12,415 nt of DNA, taken from the NCBI GenBank assembly GCA_944353735.1, contig CALVPU010000056.1, forward strand, positions 1 through 12,415. Direction: 5' to 3'. Source of the DNA: an uncultured Eubacteriales bacterium (GTDB lineage Bacteria > Bacillota > Clostridia > Christensenellales > Aristaeellaceae). Shown here piece by piece: positions 7,404 through 12,415 of this stretch (within the stretch, counting starts at the first letter, position 1; every line of letters starts with the position of its first letter). The notes beneath the pieces were generated by a model. That model did no database searches, was not told the DNA's origin, and worked only from the letters and a program-made list of their open reading frames with translations. Both the position numbers and the translations under genes were made by a program.

Positions 7404-8345
7404 TCAGCCTTCGTCTCGTTTCTGCCTTGGATGTTGAATCCACGGATCGTCGACGACGATGCCGTGTTCCAGCCGCTCATAGGTCTGGAAGCCTTCCGTG
7501 TCCCCCTCCTGGAAGGTGAACAGCCGGCAGCCGCGCGGATAATCCTGCGCGCCATAGGTGTTGAACCCCGTCGCGCGACCATAGCCCAGCGCGATGCCGT
7601 ACAGCCGGCCCCAGTAGTCGTTGACGTGATCGTGTCCCACGAACACGCCCTTGGTATGCCCCGCCTCCAACATGGCGGTGAAGAAGCCGGAATTGACCGG
7701 CGGCGCGCCGATGCCGTCCCGCTTCGTGCCGTAGCAGATCTCGTAGTTCCAGACCTCGGCGTGTTCCGGCAGCGCCATGTGCATGAACACCATGCTCGAG
7801 AAGCGCTCCAGCCGCCGCGCGTAATCGGCGATCATGGCGGTGTACCAGTCGATCTGCCGCCGCGTCACCCAGCCGTAGCCGGGCACGTCCGCGATCGGGC
7901 TGTATCCGCCGGAATCCATGCCCACGATCAGCCATTCGGGCGTCCCGTCGCGCGCGCACAGTTCAAGCGCGCAGTTGCCCACGCCGTCGCCCGACGCGGG
8001 ATCGTGGCAGGACATGCAGCCGGGCAGCGCGGTCACCCGCGAAAACAGTTCCTCACGGTTGCTGGCGAACTCGACGTCGTGGTTGCCGAACACGAATCCC
8101 CAGGGGATTCCGGATTCGAGCACCGGCGCGAGCGCCTTTTCGAGATAGTCGAGGTTGCGCTCGCCGTATACCGTGTCGCCCGTAGTCATGATGAAGTCCG
8201 GCGATTCCGCGCAAATCAGCTCGCGCATGAGCGCCGTCGTGCGGTGGTCCAATTCATTGTCGTCGGTAAAGTGGATGTCCGTCAATTGCATCAACTTAAA
8301 GCCGCCGTCAGAACGAAAGTACAGTTTTTTCTCCATCGTCCTCAT
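7404..8345 (-). CDS. Calcineurin-like metallophosphoesterase, first gene of operon
   Basis: This is a di-metal phosphoesterase of 313 residues resembling the Dcr2-like/purple acid phosphatase branch. All metal motifs are present in order: LTDIH (D23, H25), GDTV (D57), GNHD (N88, H89), an H near 189, and VGHDH (H238, H240). No signal peptide or membrane segment is seen, so it acts in the cytoplasm. It is the first gene after the promoter and ends 16 bases before the permease start, placing it firmly in the sugar operon. A role in removing phosphate from a sugar or conjugate is inferred. The start is uncertain: ATG 8345 and the in-frame ATG 8336 (MEKKLYF) both have poor ribosome binding sites (GAGGA lies only two bases before the latter), and the protein barely changes. 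Confidence 0.9.
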   Translation of the reverse strand: MRTMEKKLYFRSDGGFKLMQLTDIHFTDDNELDHRTTALMRELICAESPDFIMTTGDTVYGERNLDYLEKALAPVLESGIPWGFVFGNHDVEFASNREELFSRVTALPGCMSCHDPASGDGVGNCALELCARDGTPEWLIVGMDSGGYSPIADVPGYGWVTRRQIDWYTAMIADYARRLERFSSMVFMHMALPEHAEVWNYEICYGTKRDGIGAPPVNSGFFTAMLEAGHTKGVFVGHDHVNDYWGRLYGIALGYGRATGFNTYGAQDYPRGCRLFTFQEGDTEGFQTYERLEHGIVVDDPWIQHPRQKRDEG

Positions 8346-8362
8346 TCCATGCCAATCAAATG

Positions 8363-8373
8363 GACAATTTGTC
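8363..8373. promoter_or_regulatory. Small palindrome in leader of minus-strand operon
   Basis: GACAA-T-TTGTC is a perfect inverted repeat lying between the predicted minus-strand transcription start and the first gene. It uses the same TTGT/ACAA half-sites as the palindrome over the -10 box, in the opposite arrangement. It is a possible second operator. Confidence 0.4.
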
Positions 8374-8383
8374 GATTCACTTA

Positions 8384-8398
8384 TTGTTATATTAACAA
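8384..8398. promoter_or_regulatory. Operator-like perfect inverted repeat over the -10 box
   Basis: TTGTTA-TAT-TAACAA is a perfect 6-3-6 inverted repeat. It covers the whole -10 box of the minus-strand promoter, as expected for a repressor site. No regulator gene is present in the window, so the protein family cannot be named. Confidence 0.55.
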
Positions 8399-8417
8399 CA
8401 TACCCGCCATTTTACAA
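8389..8417 (-). promoter_or_regulatory. Sigma-A type promoter of the sugar operon
   Basis: On the minus strand TTGTAA (8417-8412) and TAATAT (8394-8389) are separated by exactly 17 bases, in an AT-rich patch within otherwise GC-rich DNA. Transcription would start near 8382, leaving a leader of about 37 bases before the metallophosphoesterase gene. Confidence 0.65.
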
Positions 8418-8420
8418 TGG
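8407..8420. repeat. Short inverted repeat across the -35 box
   Basis: CCATT-TTAC-AATGG is a perfect 5-4-5 inverted repeat that spans the -35 box of the minus-strand promoter. It may be a third regulator site or simply chance in AT-rich DNA. Confidence 0.3.
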
Positions 8421-8470
8421 ATTAAACCGAGATTTGCGTGTGGACTTTTTTTCATTTCACTTGAATGCGC

Positions 8471-8499
8471 TGGAAACGCGCGCCCGCACGCACTATACT
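8471..8499 (+). promoter_or_regulatory. Possible promoter of the divergent PHP operon
   Basis: TGGAAA (8471-8476, a weak -35) and TATACT (8494-8499, a good -10) are 17 bases apart on the plus strand, about 75 bases before the 152-residue gene. A start near 8506 would place the leader hairpin at the very 5' end of the RNA. Confidence 0.5.
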
Positions 8500-8507
8500 T
8501 ATGCCGT

Positions 8508-8526
8508 CGCCGCAGTTGCCGCGGCG
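8508..8526 (+). other. Possible 5' leader hairpin
   Basis: CGCCGC (8508-8513) pairs perfectly with GCGGCG (8521-8526) around a seven-base loop, right at the predicted RNA start. It could protect the 5' end. Such stems arise easily in GC-rich DNA, so confidence is low. Confidence 0.3.
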
Positions 8527-8573
8527 TTACCGCCCGGCGGCGCGCGCCGTCCGGAGCACAGAGAGGTGTTACC

Positions 8574-9032
8574 ATGAAAGAACTCTACCGGGTCGCGGGT
8601 ACGGTCAACCGCGATTTCGTCGGGCAGATCACCTACACGGTCTGCCTCGAAAAGCCCTTACGGGAACTGGACATCCAGTTCACTTTCGACAAGCAGCGCT
8701 TTGCGGAGGCGGACATCACCCCTGAGCTGCTGCGCGACACGGCACAGACGCTGCGCGAGCAATACGGTCAGGAATTGTCCGACGAAGCGCTGCGCCGCGC
8801 CATCCTCGGCGAGATGAAGACCGAGATCCACACGCTGGCGACCATCGACGGCGAATTCATCGGCTGCGTGCACAAGCAGCTGACCGACCGGCACATGCAC
8901 TACGCCTGGCCCGAGGCGTCCGAGGGCTGCATCCCCCGCGAGACGTTCTCCGGCGTGCTGAAGGTCACGGTGCTGGTGTTCAACGTCATCAAGGACGACA
9001 CGCACTACGCGCTGACCGTGCGCGGCAAATGA
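8574..9032 (+). CDS. Unrecognised 152-residue protein with Cys/His cluster
   Basis: I do not recognise this family. The protein has no signal peptide or membrane segment. From sequence alone it looks like alpha/beta: N-terminal strand-like segments (GQITYTVCL, LDIQFTF), two charged helices (about 48-66 and 69-88), then strands (FSGVLKVTVLVFNVI) to the end. C98-x-H100 and H107-x-H109 form a CxH-x6-HxH cluster that could bind a metal. The start at ATG 8574 has AGAGGTG at good spacing; the frame stays open far upstream but there overlaps the metallophosphoesterase gene antisense and the AT-rich promoter. Its TGA overlaps the ribosome binding site of the PHP gene, which starts 11 bases later, so the two are surely co-expressed and may work together. 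Confidence 0.8.
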   Translation: MKELYRVAGTVNRDFVGQITYTVCLEKPLRELDIQFTFDKQRFAEADITPELLRDTAQTLREQYGQELSDEALRRAILGEMKTEIHTLATIDGEFIGCVHKQLTDRHMHYAWPEASEGCIPRETFSGVLKVTVLVFNVIKDDTHYALTVRGK

Positions 9033-9043
9033 GGAGGATCGCC

Positions 9044-9958
9044 ATGCTCAAGCGATATGAACTGCACAACCACACCACCCAGTCCGACGCCTCCATCACC
9101 TGCGCCGAGCTGGTCGACCTCATGGTGCGCGACCGCGTGGACGTGTTCGCGCTGACCGACCACAACACCATCTCCGGTCACCGCATCGTCAAGGCGCTGC
9201 TCGAGGAAAAAAAGCCGCCCATCCAGTGCGTCTATGGCATGGAGTACACGACCTATTACGGTCACATCCTCTGCCTCAACCTCGACCGCTACGTGCCGTG
9301 GGATTCGATCGACCGCAATTGTCCGGAGAAGCTGTTTCGCGCCTGCCGCGCCGCCGGCGCGCTCGCGGGCATCGCGCACCCGTTTTCCTACGGCGCGCCG
9401 TTCGCGCGCGGCTGCCGCTTCGACATGACGGTGACCGACTTTTCGCAGGTGGACTTCATTGAAGTGTTCAACAACCCTGAGCCGCTGCATGAGGTCAACG
9501 AGCGCGGCCTGAACTGGTGGCAGTCGCTGGTGCTGCGCGGCGAACGGCTCGCCGCCACCAGCGGCATGGACCTGCACGGCGCGTGGGACATGTCGATGAA
9601 CTTCGCCACCTACTGCGAGGGCGAGCCCGGCGGCGACCCGGCGGCGGAGCTGGCGCGCGCGATCCGCAATCAGCGCACGTGGCTTTCCAAGGGACTTGCG
9701 CTGCGCGCCGCGCGCACCGACGGCGGCGTCCGCTTCCACCTGGAGGGCGTCCACAAGCCCGGCTTCGTCCCCGGCAAGCGCTATTGGCTGGCGCTGACCG
9801 GCAGCGACGGCACGCGCACATGGGACATTACCGCTGGCGAGCGCACGCTCTCCGATCGGGAACTGGGCGACGCGCCGGTTCTCATTCCCAAATTGTACAG
9901 CGATTCAGCGGACATCGAGCACCTCATCTGCATCGCGCCGGTCCTGCGCCGAACGTGA
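9044..9958 (+). CDS. PHP-domain metallohydrolase, CehA/McbA-like
   Basis: PHP (polymerase and histidinol phosphatase) enzymes hydrolyse phosphoesters, and sometimes other esters, with a two- or three-metal site. The metal motifs of this 304-residue protein are seen in order: LHNHT (H8, H10), D15, LTDHN (D39, H40), GMEY (E67), H74, IAHPF (H112), and GMDLHG (D176, H178). A beta-rich tail of about 80 residues follows the core. No signal peptide is present, so it is cytoplasmic. The start at ATG 9044 is chosen because AGGAGG (9032-9037) lies six bases upstream. An alternative ATG at 9029 would overlap the previous stop as ATGA, but it precedes that binding site and has none of its own. It is the second gene of the divergent operon. 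A 3',5'-bisphosphate or cyclic phosphodiester substrate is possible from the family; the real one is unknown. Confidence 0.9.
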   Translation: MLKRYELHNHTTQSDASITCAELVDLMVRDRVDVFALTDHNTISGHRIVKALLEEKKPPIQCVYGMEYTTYYGHILCLNLDRYVPWDSIDRNCPEKLFRACRAAGALAGIAHPFSYGAPFARGCRFDMTVTDFSQVDFIEVFNNPEPLHEVNERGLNWWQSLVLRGERLAATSGMDLHGAWDMSMNFATYCEGEPGGDPAAELARAIRNQRTWLSKGLALRAARTDGGVRFHLEGVHKPGFVPGKRYWLALTGSDGTRTWDITAGERTLSDRELGDAPVLIPKLYSDSADIEHLICIAPVLRRT

Positions 9959-10308
9959 GCGCCGTGCAGAAGCCATCCGCCCCTGCGCGCGGGCGCGGCA
10001 AACGGTCGAGGGCATAACGACGGGCGTCATCATCGACAGCGTTCACCCCTGCGCACTGGCGCGGAGATTCGGGAAATGGATTTCAGCGCCGCGCTTGGCG
10101 TCCTATCCGCGCGAAAGCGCTCGAAGTCACAGGCATTCGATGGCGCACAGACAGTCCCCGCACGCGCGAGCGCGGCGGTGCGCGCGATTGCGGCGCGACG
10201 CGCGCAAGAGCCGTTTCAGCTGCGCCGCCCACGGAAACAATCCCCGCGCTGCGCCTGCCCCTTCCGCGCCGCCTGCCCGCACTCTCGATCTGCGCTTTCC
10301 CACAGCGC
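9959..10308. other. Gene-less GC-rich spacer
   Basis: No protein-like reading frame, tRNA or other RNA gene is recognisable here. The open frames that exist translate to Arg/Ala/Ser-rich sequence with no domain features. One imperfect 19-base direct repeat occurs (9980-9998 and 10046-10064, 17 of 19 matching). The stretch separates the PHP gene from the shared terminator and could be a decayed gene or the untranslated tail of the PHP message. Confidence 0.5.
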
Positions 10309-10342
10309 AAAAGGCTTCCACCTGCATGGGCGGAAGCCTTTT
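10309..10342. terminator. Rho-independent terminator between convergent operons
   Basis: AAAAGGCTTCC (10309-10319) and GGAAGCCTTTT (10332-10342) form a perfect 11-base stem with a 12-base loop. On the plus strand GGTTTT follows. The A-rich left arm gives a short U-tract on the minus strand as well, so it can serve both the PHP operon and argH. Confidence 0.8.
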
Positions 10343-10363
10343 GGTTTTATGCGCGCCTTCCCC

Positions 10364-10395
10364 GTTCAGTCTGCCAACCGCGCGCGGGCATCGGC
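10364..10395 (-). pseudogene. Remnant copy of the argH 3' end
   Basis: These 32 bases match the true end of argH (10431-10462) at 28 positions, and all four differences are transitions. Read on the minus strand they give Ala-Asp-Ala-Arg-Ala-Arg-Leu-Ala-Asp-stop, against Ala-Asp-Ala-Arg-Ala-Gln-Leu-Ala-Asp-stop in argH; three of the four changes are synonymous. Allowing one inserted base, similarity continues to about 10404. The remnant ends 21 bases before the terminator stem. Confidence 0.6.
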
Positions 10396-10430
10396 ACATC
10401 TGGGGCTGTTTTGCGCGATTATCTACGGGC

Positions 10431-10462
10431 GTTCAGTCCGCCAGCTGCGCGCGGGCGTCGGC
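10431..10462 (-). repeat. argH-end copy of the 32-base direct repeat
   Basis: This is the partner of the remnant at 10364-10395, in the same orientation and offset by 67 bases. It contains the argH stop codon and the last nine sense codons. Confidence 0.6.
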
Positions 10463-11806
10463 GATTTGGCGCGCGACGGCGGAGGGCGCGGGACCACCGG
10501 GCAGACTGCGCCGCTCGACGCAGTTGAGCAGGTCGATCGCCGCGTAGACGCCCTCGTCGAACGCCGGCGACACGGCGCGGTACGCCTCCAGCGGCAGCGC
10601 CTCCAGCGTCGTGCCCCGCTCGATGCACGTCCTGACAAGCTGACCCGTGATGCCGTAAGCGTCGCGGAAGGGAACGCCCTTGCCGACCAGATAGTCCGCG
10701 CAGTCGGTAGCGTTGATGAAGCCGGCAGCGGCGGCGGCGCGCATGTTGCCGGCATGGAACGTCGCCGTGCGCACCATCGGTTCGAGCACCTCAAGGCACA
10801 GCTGCGCCGTGTCCAGCGCGTCAAACAGCGCCTCCTTGTCCTCCTGCATGTCCTTGTTGTACGCCAGCGGCAGCGCCTTCATCGCCGTGAGCAGCGCCAT
10901 CAGGTCGCCGTATACGCGACCGGTCTTGCCGCGCACCAGCTCGGTGAGGTCGGGATTTTTCTTCTGCGGCATGATCGACGAACCGGTAGAGAAGCGGTCG
11001 TCCAGCGTGACAAAGCGAAACTCCCAGCTGCACCACAGGCAGATCTCCTCGCTGAAGCGCGACAGGTGCATCATCAGAATCGAGAGATCTGCCAACAGCT
11101 CCAGCGCGAAATCGCGGTCGGAGACGCCGTCGATGCTGTTGGCGGTGACGCCGCCGAAGCCGAGCAGCTCGCACACGCGCTGCCGGTCGAGCGGATAGGT
11201 CGTGCCCGCCAGCGCGCCGGAGCCGAGCGGCATCACCCGCGTGCGGCGCCTGCAGTCGCGCAGGCGGTCGATATCGCGCAGCAGCATCTGCACGTATGCC
11301 ATCAGTTCGTGCGCCAGCGTCACCGGCTGCGCCCGCTGCAGGTGCGTGTAGCCGGGCATGACGTCGTGCAGGTGCGCTTCCGCAACGTCGCACAGCGCAG
11401 CAGCGAGCGCCTTCGCGCGCGCCACCAGCGCGTCGATCTGGTCGGACAGGTACATGCGAATGTCCAGCGCGACCTGATCGTTGCGGCTGCGCCCGGTGTG
11501 CAGCTTCTTGCCGGCGTCGCCGATGCGGCGCGTCAGTTCGCCCTCGACGAACGTGTGGATGTCTTCGCAGGTCATGTCGATTTCCAGCGCGCCGGACTCG
11601 AGGTCGGCGAGTATGCCCTGCAGTCCCGCGACGATCTTCGCGCTGTCCGCGGCGCTCACCACGCCGGTCTCGCCGAGCATCGTCGCGTGGGCAATCGAGC
11701 CGAGAATGTCCTGCTTCGCCATGCGCGAATCAAAGCCGATCGACGCGTTCAGCGCGTTGAGCCGCTCGTCCACTTCGCCGCTCATGCGGCCTGCCCAGAG
11801 TTTCAT
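10433..11806 (-). CDS. argH: Argininosuccinate lyase
   Basis: ArgH splits argininosuccinate into arginine and fumarate, the last step of arginine biosynthesis, as a cytoplasmic homotetramer. The 457-residue protein is of normal length and complete. The fumarase/aspartase superfamily signature GSSIMPQKKNPD is at 275-286, with the expected catalytic serine S277. HTGRSRND at 103-110 and GYTHLQ with H155 are the other conserved active-site segments. The N-terminal MKLWAGR is typical. The start at ATG 11806 has AAGGGAG about nine bases upstream. It lies 145 bases downstream of argG in the same direction, with a terminator-like hairpin between them. Its 3' end is repeated in a short remnant just beyond the stop. 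Confidence 0.98.
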   Translation of the reverse strand: MKLWAGRMSGEVDERLNALNASIGFDSRMAKQDILGSIAHATMLGETGVVSAADSAKIVAGLQGILADLESGALEIDMTCEDIHTFVEGELTRRIGDAGKKLHTGRSRNDQVALDIRMYLSDQIDALVARAKALAAALCDVAEAHLHDVMPGYTHLQRAQPVTLAHELMAYVQMLLRDIDRLRDCRRRTRVMPLGSGALAGTTYPLDRQRVCELLGFGGVTANSIDGVSDRDFALELLADLSILMMHLSRFSEEICLWCSWEFRFVTLDDRFSTGSSIMPQKKNPDLTELVRGKTGRVYGDLMALLTAMKALPLAYNKDMQEDKEALFDALDTAQLCLEVLEPMVRTATFHAGNMRAAAAAGFINATDCADYLVGKGVPFRDAYGITGQLVRTCIERGTTLEALPLEAYRAVSPAFDEGVYAAIDLLNCVERRSLPGGPAPSAVARQIADARAQLAD

Positions 11807-11880
11807 CGCAAATCGCTCCCTTCAAAAGGACGTCTGAAGTTTTTTGAACGGCGCGGCGGTTTTCATCCCGCCCTTCCGTC

Positions 11881-11915
11881 TCAAAAGGGGAGCTTTCCGC
11901 GATGAAAAGCTCCCC
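11881..11915 (-). terminator. Terminator-like hairpin between argG and argH
   Basis: On the minus strand GGGGAGCTTT (11915-11906) pairs perfectly with AAAGCTCCCC (11896-11887) around a nine-base loop. TTTTGA follows. It should end or attenuate transcription after argG. No clear promoter for argH is seen downstream, so partial read-through is likely. Confidence 0.65.
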
Positions 11916-11951
11916 CCGAATGATTGTCCGCAATTCCCGGCGATTCCGCGC

Positions 11952-12415
11952 TTATTCCAGACCGTTCTTCGCCTTCATCTTGGCGTAGACCTTCGTCGGC
12001 AGGCCGAACAGCGCGATGAAGCCGGCGGAATCGGCCTGGTTGTAGACGTCGTCCTCCTCGAACGTGGCGATCTCGGGATCGTACAGCGAGTAGGGACTGG
12101 TCATGCCGGCGCCGATGATGTTGCCCTTGTAGAGCTTGAGCTTGACCGTGCCGGTGACGGTCTTCTGCGTCTCGGTGCAGAACGCGCTCATCGCCTCGCG
12201 CAGCGGCGAATACCACTGACCGTTGTAGACGAGGTCGGCGAACTCCAGCGCCATGCGCTGCTTGTAGTGCATCGTGTACTTGTCCAGACACAGCTGCTCG
12301 AGCATCTCGTGCGCGGTGTAGAGGATCGTTCCGCCGGGCGTCTCGTACACGCCGCGGCACTTCATGCCCACCAGACGGTTCTCGACGATGTCGATGATGC
12401 CGACGCCGTGCTTGC
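11952..12415 (-). CDS. argG: Argininosuccinate synthase, C-terminal part
   Basis: ArgG joins citrulline and aspartate with ATP to give argininosuccinate, the substrate of ArgH. The last 153 codons are visible and the gene continues off the right edge. The run HGVGIIDIVENRLVGMK followed by GVYETPGGTIL and AHEMLE is the conserved segment of the synthetase domain. The tail (YNQADSAGFIALFGLP) is also typical, and a TAA ends the frame. The usual family length is about 400-410 residues, so roughly 250 N-terminal residues, including the ATP-binding site, lie outside. It precedes argH in the same direction. Its own promoter and regulation cannot be seen. Confidence 0.97.
   Translation of the reverse strand, partial: KHGVGIIDIVENRLVGMKCRGVYETPGGTILYTAHEMLEQLCLDKYTMHYKQRMALEFADLVYNGQWYSPLREAMSAFCTETQKTVTGTVKLKLYKGNIIGAGMTSPYSLYDPEIATFEEDDVYNQADSAGFIALFGLPTKVYAKMKAKNGLE

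Noticed and set aside
8446..8452. Run of seven T on the plus strand as a possible terminator
   Set aside because: No stem precedes it, and no gene on the plus strand ends nearby.
7281..8573. In-frame upstream extension of the 152-residue gene
   Set aside because: It runs antisense through the metallophosphoesterase and permease genes and across the AT-rich promoter region; the ATG at 8574 has a proper ribosome binding site.
9029..9031. Alternative PHP start forming an ATGA overlap
   Set aside because: The strong AGGAGG lies after it and serves the ATG at 9044; no binding site precedes 9029 at a suitable distance.
9005..9754. Minus-strand open frame of 249 codons opposite the PHP gene
   Set aside because: The PHP metal motifs on the plus strand are complete; the antisense product is low in recognisable structure.
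9980..10064. Imperfect 19-base direct repeat as a sign of a mobile element or CRISPR
   Set aside because: There are only two copies with two mismatches in GC-rich sequence; no regular spacers, terminal inverted repeats or transposase are present.
10076..11905. Plus-strand open frame of 609 codons opposite argH
   Set aside because: It covers the certain argH gene antisense, crosses the terminator stem and shows no protein-like features.

Overview
This is a GC-rich window, visibly well above 60% G+C in coding parts. It has strong AGGAGG-type ribosome binding sites, four-base and short-spacer gene coupling, and an LplB/LplC-type oligosaccharide ABC transporter. Together these suggest a high-GC member of the Bacillota (class Clostridia, perhaps a gut Christensenellales-like lineage). 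The phylum is an inference of moderate confidence; the order is a guess.

Layout: positions 1-8345 hold one long operon on the minus strand. In transcription order it reads: calcineurin-like metallophosphoesterase; ABC permease (LplB type); secreted solute-binding protein; ABC permease (LplC/YtcP type); PfkB-family sugar kinase; NAD-dependent family 4 glycosidase (GH4); and an M17 leucyl aminopeptidase that starts at a GTG overlapping the GH4 stop codon and runs off the left edge. Compact hairpins sit on both sides of the binding-protein gene, and a terminator-like hairpin lies between the second permease and the kinase. These probably set unequal expression within the operon. An AT-rich control region (8346-8573) follows, with a good minus-strand promoter, an operator-like inverted repeat lying exactly over its -10 box, further small palindromes, and a plus-strand promoter. 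It feeds a divergent two-gene operon at 8574-9958: an unrecognised 152-residue protein with a Cys/His cluster, and a PHP-domain (CehA/McbA-like) metallohydrolase. About 350 bases without a recognisable gene follow, then a rho-independent terminator. The minus-strand arginine genes argG (partial, off the right edge) and argH (complete) close the window, with a terminator-like hairpin between them.

How the genes may work together: the transporter imports a glycoside without phosphorylating it, the kinase and GH4 enzyme process sugar in the cytoplasm, and the aminopeptidase trims peptides. A phosphoesterase and a PHP hydrolase flank the shared promoter region. A glycosidase, a kinase and a peptidase in one transcription unit would suit a sugar-peptide conjugate or a phosphorylated glycoside, but the substrate cannot be read from the sequence. 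ArgG and ArgH carry out the last two steps of arginine biosynthesis.

The least expected observation is a second, slightly diverged copy of the last codons of argH just beyond the real argH stop and before the terminator. It looks like a scar of gene replacement, duplication or element excision.
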